Shown here: positions 10,930 to 22,748 of the stretch, piece by piece
Position numbering within the stretch: the stretch's first letter is position 1
How the letters are laid out: each line of letters opens with the position of its first letter
Source: Acephala macrosclerotiorum
Taxonomy: Eukaryota > Ascomycota > Leotiomycetes > Helotiales > Mollisiaceae
Reading direction: 5' to 3'
Assembly: GCA_014904845.1 (NCBI GenBank)
Contig: MU119619.1
Span: forward strand, 1 to 37,410
DNA length: 37,410 bases
The notes under the pieces: model-generated
Told to the model about the DNA's origin: nothing
Database searches by the model: none
What the model saw: the letters and a program-made list of their open reading frames with translations, nothing else
Position numbers and translations under genes: made by a program

Positions 10930-11614
10930 ATTTATTTTGATACTCGTTTTTAATTTATAAATATTTTTACTATTTTTCAATATAAACAAAAAACGCTAAC
11001 GAAAAATCGATTTCAATTCTCGCGAGTTTTTATCGTTTTTACGCTTATTTTCTCGATCAAATCATTTATTGATCTAAAAATTGTAATAATTTTTACTTTA
11101 TAAAATTTTTTCAAATAAATGAAAAAAAAAAATATTTTATCGTTTTTTTTTCAAGAAAATTAATATATTGAAATTCTATTATCGACGAATTCTTTTTAAT
11201 AAATTCTTTTTTCTATATAATGCATATTTTCTTTTTATCGTCTAATTTTTGTAAACAAATTCCAGATTGTAATTATTGTTTTATCGATTTTCTAGAAACT
11301 ACTTTTTTTATTTCGTTACTTTTTTTCAATTTATTAAACTCTATTAAAACGATAAAATTGATTAATTTTTCTACGAAAAAAAAATAAATATATTTTAAAA
11401 TTTAAATTTATTATATATTGAGTTTTTTTTTTCTAGCAAATTTTAAATAATTTATTCGCAATTTAACGATTATAGAAAAACGATAAATTGATTATTTCGA
11501 TTTTCTAAAAAAACCACTTAAATAAATTTCTTTTCTAGTATTGAAAATCGAATTTTAATTAAAGATCTCTTGAAATAAATTCAATTAAATATTGTAAAAA
11601 AAAAACCTTAGAAA
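10930..11614 (+). other. Unassigned interval between decayed frames in element A
   Basis: T-rich sequence with no frame I can follow with confidence, although short open runs occur near 10960-11100. Its counterpart in B lies outside the window, so comparison of copies is not possible here. Confidence 0.4.
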
Positions 11615-12307
11615 TTGAAATTGTACGTCTATAAAACAAAGACTTTTATCGATCGAAAATACATCGAAAATCTTAAAAACTTTAGTTTTTTTATTTTATT
11701 TCTCGTGAATTTAATACTTATTAATACTAGCGAAAAAATTATCGGCAATACTATTTACGAGAAATTCAAAGAAATTTATAACAAATTTCGAACTTTCTTC
11801 GAGAATCAATTTTGAAAACTTTTTAATAATAAATCTTTTCTCGATAGTATTCAATTTAAAAAAGTCGATATAATTTTCGATATAGTTCGTTACGCGAAAC
11901 TTTTAAATTACTTTACTATTCGATATAAGATTTCTTAATAATTAAACTATTAAAACTCGTTTAATAATAAACATTTGTATATTTATTAATAAAAACAAAT
12001 TGTAATTTAAATCAAACTAGTTTTTCGATATTTTAAAATGAGAAAAATGAAAATATTTTTTAGTAATAAATCTTTCTTTAAATGCGAAATTGAAAAATTA
12101 ATAGTATTTGTAAAAAATAATCAAAAGTATTTGATTATTTCTAACGATGAATTTGAGTTTAAAATTCGTTTACTTTTTTTCTTTTTACTAAATTTTAAAA
12201 AGAAAAAAAAGTAGACTATAGAGAAGTTTAACGCTAATAAAAATATTAAAAAGACTATTAAATTCTTAAAAAAAAACGACAATAATTTGAAAAATCTCGA
12301 GCTTTGA
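11615..12307 (+). pseudogene. Decayed post-pol reading frame 3 of element A, unknown function
   Basis: The frame starts with a 66-codon open run (LYVYKTKTFIDRKYIENLKN) and continues through scattered stops of the mutated-Trp/Gln type to TGA at 12305-12307. A second long open stretch covers about 12029-12211 (CEIEKLIVFVKNNQKYLII, then NDEFEFKIRLLFFFLLNF). Lysines and asparagines in runs suggest an originally acidic, Glu/Asp-rich C-terminus. It ends about 85 bases before the 3' LTR. Function is unknown; it may be the end of the same extra protein as frames 1 and 2. Confidence 0.45.
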
Positions 12308-12377
12308 ATTCTTTGTTTAAAGCGAATTTTTTCTTTTTTTTTAATTCTTTTTTTCGAGACTCGAAACGAGTTCGTTA

Positions 12378-12391
12378 TATAAAAAAACGAT
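12378..12391 (+). promoter_or_regulatory. Candidate polypurine tract before the 3' LTR
   Basis: An A-run with GA (AAAAAAACGA at 12381-12390) stands just before the 3' LTR, where the plus-strand primer of an LTR element is expected. Purine runs are common in this window, so position is the main support. Confidence 0.35.
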
Positions 12392-12650
12392 TATAATAAA
12401 ACTATATACTTTCTTTTCAAAAATCCTTGTAAATAATTAGTTTTAAAAGTAGTACTGGTTATATGTTTTCTAGTATATAAAGAGTTTTCACTTACTATAG
12501 ACTAATCAATAACTTTTTCTATTTCTACTTTGATTGATTGATTGATTGATTTACGAATTACGAATTACTTCGAATGAGTTTAATTCACTGATTAAAACGA
12601 ACTGATCTACGATTGGACTTTTTTACTTTGTATTTTATTACTTTTTTATA
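12392..12650 (+). repeat. 3' LTR of element A
   Basis: This is the 259-bp partner of 530-788, gap-free, beginning TATAATAAAAC (TG changed to TA) and ending CTTTTTTATA. It keeps some C and G that the 5' copy lost, for example ACTGG near 12455 and TTGGAC near 12614. Both copies were thus mutated independently. A TATATAA string occurs at 12474-12480. The 5' copy has ACATAAA at the same place, so this TATA-like string may be a product of mutation. Confidence 0.92.
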
Positions 12651-12654
12651 GTAT
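12651..12654. repeat. Target-site duplication of element A, right copy (GTAT)
   Basis: Identical to 526-529. The sequence after it continues element B in the place that 529 leaves off, as judged against the uninterrupted homologue in A near 10049. Confidence 0.7.
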
Positions 12655-14214
12655 ACTACAAATTTTATTTCTTTCAATAATAATTATATTAATAATTTTA
12701 ATAATTTCGCGAAACGCAAAACGTTTTATACGAAATATTTATTCGAGTTTTTAATATATATATTTATCGTAAAATCTATTAATAAAACTTTTAATAAATT
12801 ATTGAAATATTTAAACTCGAAAAATCTTTTTTTAATTATAGTATTTAAATATATTATTAAAAATTTTAATCAAATTAAATCGAATTTATTAAAATATAAT
12901 ACGCGATTTTTTAATTTTATTTATTTCAAAAAAAAAGTTTTTATTCAAAATTATATATTATTTTAAGATTTTTTTAAAAAATTTCAAAATAATACTATTT
13001 TTAATTTTTTTTTTTATTACGTTTTTAATTTTTATAAATTTATTATTAATATTACTAATCGTAATTATTTTCTTTTCAAATAATAATCTATTAATAATTT
13101 TTTATAAATTATTAAAATCGCGTTATACGATTTATATAAACGTATTATAATTATTTTTATTTCGTTTTTTGTACGTAAAATTCGTATTTTCGAAATTTAA
13201 TAAAATATTTTTTTGAGATATAATAATAATATTATAAAAATTTTAAAAATTAAAATTATAAAATTTGTATATAGAAAAATAATATAATAAATTAATCGAA
13301 TTTTAAAAATAAAAAACGTGTAAATTTAAAAAGAAAAAATTTGTTAATAAAATCGAAAAAAATTATAAGTTTTTATACTTGTAAAAAAATTATATAAAAA
13401 AAATAAACAAATATTTTTACGTTTTAAATAATTAAAAATTGTAAAATTTATTTATTTTTATAAATTTTTTTTTAAAATATATTAATACATATAATTAAAA
13501 TATTATAATATTAATCTCGAATAAAAAAATTTAAAAATTTTAAATAAACAATTTTATATTAATTTTTTATAAAATATATTAAATAAATTTTAAAAAAAAA
13601 AAATTAAAAAAAATAAATATTTATAAATCATTATAAAGTATTTAAATAAATAAAATATATTCAATTAATAAAATTATTTATATATAAAATAATACAAATT
13701 AAAAAAATAAAAAAATAAAAAAAAAAATAAATAATACTAAAAAAAAATTATAATTTTTGAATTAATATAAAATTAAAAAATTTTAAAAAAAATAAAAAAA
13801 AAATTAAAAAAAGTTTTTTTATAAATTATAATAAATATTGTATTAATAAACGTTTATACAATTTAAATACAATCAAATATAATCGAAATATATTTAAATA
13901 TATTAAAATATATTTAAAAATGTTTGAATATATTAAAAAATATTTTTTATAAATTCTAAAAATCAAAATTTTTTAAAATTTTTTAAAAAAAAAAAAAATA
14001 ATATAATTTCGTTTTTTTATATAATAGAATTATTTTGATTACAATAAAAAAATTTTTTTTTTTCAAAGTATAAATAAAATTTATTAAAATAAATAAAAAT
14101 ATTTTAAAAAAAATTAATAAAAAAATAAAATTATTATAAATAAAAAAAAAAAAAATAAATTTTTCAATTAAAAAATTATTATTATTTCGAAGTTTAATAA
14201 ATTTTTTTATTTAT
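12655..14214 (-). pseudogene. Element B post-pol region: first part of extra frame plus spacer
   Basis: This is the inverse homologue of A about 8399-10048. The spacer with short repeats is at about 13310-14200, and the start of decayed frame 1 is between 12655 and about 13310. It is more heavily mutated than A and adds no open frame of useful length. Its presence at the same place in two copies shows that the post-pol region belongs to the family and is not a later insertion into A. Confidence 0.6.
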
Positions 14215-17200
14215 TTAATTTTTAAAAAATCGTATATATTTATTTTTTTCAATTTTATTAAATTCAAAAATACGAATTACAATTTTAATTTTTTTTTCAA
14301 TTTTTTGAATATTTTATTTATTACGAAATTTTTTAATCGCTTTTTTTTTTGTATTTATATTTTTATTATTATTAAAATTAATAAATTCAATAGTATTTTT
14401 ATTCTTATTATTGTTTAAAGAATTTCAATATTTATTTTTTTTAACGAATTTCTTTAAACGATTTTCAATATATAATTTTCAAATTACTATTTTATTTATT
14501 TCTTCGAACAAATAATTTTCTTTCAATTAATTTATTTAATGAACTTAATATAAATTCAATTATTTATACAATAATTTAATATTTTTAAATATATTTTAAT
14601 CAATAAATTTAATATTATATATTAAAATAAAAAATTTTTTTCGAATTAATTTTTTTTGTATTTAATAATAAACGTCGAAATATATTTGATTTTATTTATA
14701 ATTATACTTTTTTTTTAATCTCGATTTTTTTATATTTTTATTTCGTATTTCAATTTATTTAATTTTCAATTTAAAAAATTTTACTCAATTATATATTTCG
14801 TTTTAATCGAAAATTCTCTAAATAAAAAATCGAATTTCAATAAATAAAATAATTTTTTTACTATAAACTATATAAAATAACGTATATTTAATTAATTTAT
14901 AAATAATCGTTCGATTTACAAAAAAAACAATTAATAAATATTTTAATCATTTTTTTTTGTTTTTTTTCATTAAAACAATTAATACAATAATAATAAATTA
15001 ATATTTTCGTTTAATTATTTTATTTATTTTCGAATTATATACGAAAATAATAATTCGTTTGATTTCAAGTTTATTCAATTTTTTAATAACAATTTTTTTG
15101 AATTCGAATTTTTCATTCAATTTTATATAATTAAAAACGTTATATTTACAAATAATATTATTATAAATAAATTTAATAATTTTTTTAAAAATCGTATTTT
15201 TTATTAATTTAATTTTAATTTAATCGAAAAAATCATTTTATATTATAATTAAATTATCGAATATTTTATATTATAAAAATTTAATTATATTTATTTCAAT
15301 ATAATAAAATAATAAAATTATTTTCTAAAAATATAAAATTTTCTCGTATTTTTTTTGGTTTTTGTATTAATAATTACTATAATTTATTACAAAATTTCAA
15401 ACGTTTTTATAGTATTTTTTTTCAATAGTATCAATTAATTATTCGATAATAAATATTTTTTTTTTTAATATATTTAAATTTATTATATAATTCAATTATA
15501 ATTATTATACATTATTTTAAATCGTTTAAAACAAATCAAAATAAATAAAATTTAATAATATTTTTTTATAATATTTTATCTCGAATACTATAATCAATAA
15601 ATTTTCGAATTAATTTATAGAATTTTATTTTCGAAAATTATTTTAATTGTTTTAAAATTATTAAATATTAAATAATATTTTAAAAATAATTCGAATAATT
15701 ATTATTAAAAAAAATAATATTATTATTATTATTATTATTATTTAATAATTTATTAATCTCAAAAAAAGCGATTAATACGACGTATACAAAAAATATAATT
15801 AATATTAAAAATTGAAAACTAAAAATATTAAATTTAAAATTTTTTTTTTAAATTTAATTTAATAATTCAAATAAATATTTTTATTTTACGTATTTATTTT
15901 TAATTACAAATAATTTACTTTTAATCTTTTAATTAATTTTGCGTTTTTAATCGAAATTAAAATTATTTTAATACAATTAAATTCAATTATAATAAATTTA
16001 TCAATATTTGTTTTTTTTTTAAATTATCGTTTTTTATTTATAGTTTTTTAAATAATTCGTTTATAATAATATAAATATTTTTTTTAATATATTTAATTTC
16101 GAAATCGAACAATCGTATTTAAACGAATTAACGAATAATTAAAACACTAAAAAAATCTATTATTACTCGATTTAATTAAACGATAAACGTATTAATATTC
16201 GTTTTAAAAATAAAATAAATACTATATAATTAAAATCGTAATTTACGAAAATTTTTTAAAATTTTTTAATACTTTTTTTTTGTCGTATTATAATTTCATT
16301 TAATAATATTTTAAAGTTTTAATTCGTATTAAATTACTCGTTTTCGTTTTTTGTTATTATATTAATTAAATATTTTTTTATATTTTTATTAATTAGTATT
16401 AATATTTAAAATAATTATTTTTTATTTATTAATAAAATTATAATAAATTTTATAAAATATTAAAACTATCGTAAATTTATTTTATAAAAATATTATAACG
16501 ATTTTTTACTTTTTTCTTTATTTGAAAAATTCGTTTTTTTTAATCAATCGATATAACGATTCGATAATAATATTAAAATATTATTACATTTAATTCATTT
16601 TAAAATTTTGACGATTTTTATATTTTTAAAAAAACTTTTTTTAAAATTGTAAATAAAATTAATAATAATTATTTTATTTTAATAAAATTGTAATTTAAAT
16701 TTTATACAAATTTAAATTCTTTCGATTTAATTCAACGTTTTATTCAAATTCTAAATATATTCAAAAACGAATTAACGAATTTTTAAAAATATTAACTCAT
16801 TATCGTAATTCGTATAAAATTTTTTGATTTTTATATTATTCAAAAATAGTATCGCGATTTTAAAAAATACGTTTTCTAGAATTATTATAATAACTCGAAC
16901 GAATTAAATTATAAAATTAATTATTTTTTAAAACAATATTATTATTTATAAAAACTTTAATAAAATTATAAAAATAATTATATTTTTATTTCAAACGTTT
17001 AATATAAATTAATTATATTTAAAAAAAAATTTATTAAAAAAACGTAAAAATATTCGATAAATTTTTTAAAAAATTTATTTACAAAAAAAAATATATTAAT
17101 ATTTTTTAAAATAATCAAATTTAGTTTTATAATCGTATTAATTAATTAATAAATTTTAACGATTTTTTTCACAATTAAAAATTATAAATTTCAATAAAAA

Positions 17201-20200
17201 GTATTATTTTTTTCAAGTATTTTATAATCGAATTATTTTTAAAATAATTTTATTATAATTAAAAATAAAATTTTAAAATAATAAAAAAAAATTTTTTATT
17301 ATATTATATATTAAATTATTTTAATACGAATAAACAAATTAATATTTTTATAGATTTTAAAAAAAAGATTTCAATTAAATATTATTATTTTTTTATAATT
17401 AAATATTATTTTATTAAATATTTTTTTTTCAAATTTTTATAATCAATTTTCGATAAATAGAAATATTAATCGTTTAAAAATAAATCGTAATTTTTTTAAT
17501 ATCGAAATAATTTACAATAATAAATATTTTATATATTTTTTAATATATTCTTAAAATATTTTTCGTATTTTAAATCGTTCAAATCAATTTTTCTATTTTT
17601 TAAAAGTTTTTTTAATTTTATTAATTAAATCGATAAATCGTACTTTTTTAAATTTAAATTTATATATTATATTAATATTTATATTAAATAATCTCAAATT
17701 AAAATTATTTAATAATAAGACTATTTTTTTTATTTGAGTTGTTTTTTTGTTTTTATACTCGAAAATTCTTCGATTTCGTTTTTTTTCAATAAAATAAAGT
17801 AATTAATATTTCATATTATTTTTCAAATATTTTCTTTTAATATTCACGTTTGAAAATAGTAATATTATTACAAAAAAATACTTTTTCGTTTTCTCGTTAA
17901 AAACTTTTTTATTTAAAATTTCGTTTATTTTCTTTCTATTAAAAAAAAAAAACGTTTTATAAAAAATCGAAAAAAATGATTTTATTTTTTATATTATTTT
18001 ATTTGTATTTTTTTTTGAACTAATAATATTTATTTTAATCGTATTTGTTTTATATAAAATAATATTAAAAATATTTAATAAAAAATTAAAAATAAAAAAA
18101 AATTTATTAAAATATAAAAACTATTTACGAATTTTAATATTATATTATTTTCTAATAATATTAACATTTAATTTCTCACGTTATATTCTTCTTTCGATAT
18201 TTTTTCGATCTAAGAATATATATAAATATAGCGATTTTTAGTAATTTAATATAAATAAATAAAATTGAAATTTTTGAAATCTCAAAATACGTTATTCTAC
18301 GAATTATTATCTCTATATTCAATTTATATTTTTATTATAATAACAAATAATTATTCTAAAAAAAAAATTTTTATATTGTTTATAAAAAAAAAAAAATTTT
18401 TATATTCGATTTCGTATTCAATTTCTATTTTTATAATCGTTATTTCAACGAATTTAAAATTTTATTTAATAGTAATAAATAATTAAAAATTTTTAACGTT
18501 TGTAATAATATTATTAAAATTTCGAATTATATACGTGAAAACAATATAATACTCTATTTCAATATTCAATATTTCGCATTTTTTATTCGAATCAATTAAT
18601 TCAAACAAATTAAAATGTAATTTAAAAATAATAATAATATATTTTCTTTTAATCAATAACGAGAAAACGATTCTCACGAGATTAATTTTAAATATTACAA
18701 AGTTTTTAATAACAAAAATAAATTAATTCGTTTTTTTAAACATTTTATAAAAACTTTAAAAAAATTATTTTATAAAATTAATAATTTTTAATATTTCTCT
18801 TATTACAACAATTTTAATATTTATCAAAATCACATAATAAATATTGTTTTTTTATTATTGATTAGTAATTACTATAATAAAATTCTATATTTTCAAAATA
18901 TTAATAATTATTTTTATTTTTTTTTAAATTTTTAAAAATAATATTATATTTTTAAAAAATTTTCATAATAAAATTTTATTAATAAAATTATTATTTTTAG
19001 TATTAAATTATTGTTTTAAAATTTCATTTTTCAATTAATTTATATTTATTTTTTTTTGTTTTTCGTTTTAAACACTTTATAAAATTTGTTATTACAATTC
19101 GATTTTTGAATATTTTTCTTCTATTTTTATTTTTCGTCGAAAGTTTTTTTATATATTTTAAATTTTATTTTTCGATTTATTTATCGTTATTATATTTATT
19201 ATTATTATATTTATTAACAATTTTTCGTAGAATTTATTAATAATCGCTTTATTAAAATTTTAAACGTTAATATTATTATTATTAAAAATATACAACGATA
19301 AATTTAATTCTCTTAAAAATTTTTTATTAATATTAATATTATTTTTTTTTTAAACAATAAATTAAATAAATTTTTAGATTTTTTATATATTTTTAAAACG
19401 TTTATTAAAATTGTAATCAAAATTTTTTTTAATTATTTATTTTATAATCTAATTATATTAATATTAATTATTTTTAAACGTAAATAATCACAAAAATCGA
19501 TTACGATTCTAAAAACTATAATATTATTAATCGTTCTTTTGATAGTAATATTTACGATTAATTAATTTATTTATAAATAAATAACGATCTATGAAAAAGT
19601 AATTAATAAAAAAATCGATTTTTTCGTTTTTTGTTTACTCGAAATATTTAAAGTAATATTATTCGTTTTATTAATTATTGTATATAGTATTAATTTTTAT
19701 TGTATTTTTTTGAACGATTAATAATATATTTTACAAAAATTCAATCGATATTAAATTATATAAAATTTTATATTTACTTTTTCTCATGTTATTATATTTT
19801 TCTCGTTTATAATTAAAAAAAATTTTTCGTTTATATTTTCGTAAAAAAATAAATTAATTTTAATTTTAATTTATAAAAATTATAATATTATTCAATTTTT
19901 GAAATATTTTTATAATATTAACGTTTAAAGCGATTTTTAAATCGTTAAATAATACGAAAAAAAAAAAGTTTTTTTAATTTTTTAATAAAATTTTAATACG
20001 AATATTTATTGAATTTTTTAAATTTAAACAATATATAAAATCGAAAATTGAAATTCGATATAAATTTTTTTAATAATTGTATATATTTTTTATTAAATTT
20101 TTTTTACAAATAATTCGAATAAAACAAAAAATAACAAATTATTAATTATATTTAAAATTATTTTTTATATTACAATATTTAAATATTTTTATTAAATTTT

Positions 20201-20748
20201 CAAATATTTCGAATTATTAATTTTATTATATTATCGTGTTTTTTTTTTATATTTATATATAATAATTATTTTTTCATATATTTTATCGTAATTATAAATA
20301 AATATTTTTATCGATTTATAATCGTTTTTTTTAAAAATTCGTTTTTTAATATATATTAAAATTTTTTTTAAATTTATATTTTTAATATTATTTATTTAAT
20401 TTATTTCATTTAATTAATTTTTTAAATATTTAATCTAATAAATATATATATATTTTTATTATTAAATTTTTTTTATAAATTAATTAATAATTTTATATAA
20501 AAATTTTATATTTATTTAATAATATTTTTAATTGTATACGCGAAATTCTTTTTTTAAAATATTATAAAAATTTTTTTTTAAATAATTTTCGATATTATAT
20601 TTTAATATAAATCGAATTTATTTTTTATAAATCGAATTAATATATTACAAAAATCGTATTTTTTTAATTTTTAAAATAATTTTATAATTTTTATATATAT
20701 TATCGTATTATTTTAATTAATTTTTTTCGATTAAAAATTTTTATTTTA
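14215..20748 (-). pseudogene. gag-pol of element B, heavily mutated
   Basis: Homologous on the - strand to A gag-pol. The terminal TAA corresponds to 14215-14217. The protease block is readable at 18483-18677 (SLLIKRKYIIIIFKLHFNLF, then CEILNIEIEYYI), where even the Asp of Leu-Asp-Thr is Asn. The part matching A 4344-4703 is at about 17850-18240. The region matching A about 1365-1785, the beginning of gag, is absent. The (ATT)n run at 15717-15741 corresponds to an imperfect run in A near 6876-6900. The + strand ORF at 18265-18486 is the complement of this gene. Confidence 0.8.
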
Positions 20749-21259
20749 ATTTTTTTTATATTATTTTTTAAAATTTGAAATTTATTTTAATTTTATTATT
20801 TTAATTTAAAAATAATTATAAACGATTTACGAATTACGATTTTCAAAAAAAATTAAAATTAAAATATAAAACAATAAAATAATTTTACTTTTTAACGCTA
20901 TAATTTTTTTTTTATATTTTAATTTCTATTAAAAATAAAATTAATTATTGTAAATAATTACTATAAATTTTTTTTTTTTTTTTTTATATTTATTTTAATA
21001 TTAATTATTTTAAATAATTTAATATATAATTTTTATAAATTAATAGTTTTTTATAATTTTATAATCTCGTAATTAAATTATTTAATTTTAAATAATATAA
21101 TTAAAATAAAAAATTTTTATTAATTGATTTTCAATTTTCGATTTTTAATAATTTAAATTTCTTTTTAATAATAATAAAAAATAAAATATACAAATCGTAT
21201 ATAAACAATTCTTAATAAAATTTATTAAAACAATTTATTTTTTGATATCGTTTTATTAA
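20749..21259 (-). other. Leader and primer-binding region of element B
   Basis: The inverse homologue of A 789-1321. The base run after the LTR on the - strand reads TTAATAAAACGATATCAAAA, against TTAGTAAAGCGACGTCGAGA in A. The two differ only by transitions, which supports the alignment. There is no coding potential. Confidence 0.7.
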
Positions 21260-21524
21260 TATAAAAAAATAATAAAATACAAAATAAAAAAATTTAATCG
21301 TAAATCAATTTATTTTGATCAATAAATTAAATTTATTTGAAATAATTCGTAATTCGTAAATTAATTAATTAATCAATCAAAATAAAAATAAAAATAAAAA
21401 AATTATTAATTAATTTATAATAAACGAAAATTTATTATATATTAAAAAAATACGTAATTAGTATTATTTTTGAAATTAATTATTTACAAAGATTTTTAAA
21501 GAAAAAATATATAATTTTATTACA
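21260..21524 (-). repeat. 5' LTR of element B
   Basis: A 265-bp inverse copy of the element A LTRs, with start TGTAATAAAATTATATA and end TTTTTTTATA on the - strand. It includes the doubled ACGAATT motif at 21345-21360. It lies at the outer edge of B, and sequence beyond 21524 no longer matches the element. Confidence 0.88.
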
Positions 21525-22299
21525 ATATTTAATCAAATTTAAAACGATTAAAAAAAGTATTTAATAATCGATATTATAATTTTACGATAATTATACGAAT
21601 AAAAAAAATTATAAAAAATTAAATAAATTAATAATTAAAATAATTCGATAAATATTATAATAAAATTAATTTTTAATACAACTTTGAAAAAAATTTTAAA
21701 TATTAATTATTTCAAAATACGAATAAAAAAATAAATTAAAAAAAAATAATAATAATAAAATAAATAAATATAAAATATAAATAAAAAAATATTTATTTTT
21801 AATATTATTATTATTTGAAATTTTAAATCAAAAATAAAAATTTTTTTTTAAATTTAAAATTTATAAATTTCGACGAATTTTAAAAACAATATTAATAAAT
21901 TAATATTATTTTTAATATTTAATTATATAATTTCCATTTTTTTAATATTTTTATTTGTATTAAAATTAACGAGTTTTATATATTTACAATATATAATAAA
22001 AAAAAAAAAACAATTTTATTCGTTTAAATTGTTAAAAATAATAATATTTTTATTACAAAAAAAAATTACTAATATCGAAACAAATATTATATAATATTTA
22101 TATACGACTCGAAATCGCATATAATTAATATTATTTTATTTTTATTTTTAAAATAAAATTTTTATATTTCGAGTTTCGTTTTTTAAATAATTTTAATCAA
22201 TTATAAATCAATATATATATTAGAATTCAAAGAAAAATTCTATGTATATTTAAATCGTTTTATTAATAAATTCGATATTTTTAATATAATATTAATATT
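21525..22299. other. Unidentified AT-rich interval between elements B and C
   Basis: I see no match to the element family and no reading frame. A small perfect hairpin (TAGAATT / AATTCTA arms, 22221-22242) is present. If B inserted into older repeat DNA, this is its flank. Confidence 0.4.
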
Positions 22300-22748
22300 A
22301 ATATTATAATTTTTTTTTTATATTAAAATTTTTATTTTTATATTTTAATTTTTATTAAAAATAAAATTAATTATTATAAATAATTATTAAAAAAAAAAAT
22401 TTTATATTCGTTTTAATATTAATTATTTTAAATAATTTAATATATAATTTTTATAAATTAATTTTTTTTTATAATTTAATTATTTAATTTTAAATAATAT
22501 AATTAAAATAAAAAAATTTAATTATAAATTAATTCGTTTTAATTAATAAATTAAATTTATTTAAAATAATTTATAATTCGTAAATTAATTAATTAATAAA
22601 TTAAAATAAAAAGTAAAAAAATTTATTAATAAATTTATAATAAATAAAAACTTTTTCTATATTAAAAAATACGTAATTAATATTATTTTCGAAATTAATT
22701 ATTTATAAAATTTTTTAAAAAATATATATATATAATCGTTTTAATAAA
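22300..22748 (-). mobile_element. Fragment C: partial LTR plus leader of the same family, internally deleted
   Basis: On the - strand it aligns with A from the LTR start (about 22748) to LTR position about 765 in A coordinates. It then jumps to A about 945 and follows the leader to A about 1180, where similarity fades near 22300. The missing 180 bp include the LTR 3' end and the primer-binding region. The joint falls in a shared TTTTT(A/G)TTTT string. It lies in the same orientation as B and starts about 1.2 kb from B's end. Confidence 0.75.

Larger units (their letters stand above)
530..12650 (+). mobile_element. Element A: complete, RIP-inactivated Ty3/mdg4 LTR retrotransposon (12.1 kb)
   Basis: Two direct repeats of 259 bp bound the element, with TG...CA-type ends (degraded to TA...TA in the 3' copy) and a 4-bp target duplication. 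Internal order on the + strand is leader, gag, aspartyl protease, reverse transcriptase, RNase H, integrase, then about 4 kb of extra sequence before the 3' LTR. Integrase downstream of RNase H places it in the Ty3/mdg4 group and not the Ty1/Copia group. The length is large for the group, mainly because of the post-pol region. It is inserted in inverse orientation into element B of the same family. It retains more C and G than B, which suggests it arrived later or was mutated in fewer rounds. Confidence 0.93.
12655..21524 (-). mobile_element. Element B: older copy of the same Ty3/mdg4 family, main part
   Basis: Read on the - strand, this aligns with A from its 5' LTR (21524 down) through gag-pol to A position about 10048, where A interrupts it. 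Anchor pairs found by eye (A/B) are 1960/20540, 2570/19955, 2940/19583, 3300/19225, 3640/18900, 4036/18483, 8396/14217 and 9960/12730. B is about 0.6 kb shorter than the matching part of A, mainly from one deletion of about 425 bp near 20727. It is much poorer in C and G than A. Its remaining part is 1-529, so its 3' LTR lies outside the window. Confidence 0.9.

Noticed and set aside
10741..10989. 82-codon ORF on the - strand
   Set aside because: Antisense of the decayed post-pol frame 2, which has the richer composition.
12474..12482. TATA box in the 3' LTR
   Set aside because: The other LTR has ACATAAA here, so the TATA string can be a by-product of C-to-T change; promoter activity is not supported.
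18265..18486. 73-codon ORF on the + strand
   Set aside because: Complement of the protease/linker part of element B.
22221..22242. Hairpin TAGAATT/AATTCTA as terminator or MITE end
   Set aside because: Seven-base arms are common by chance in such A/T-rich sequence, and no second end was found.
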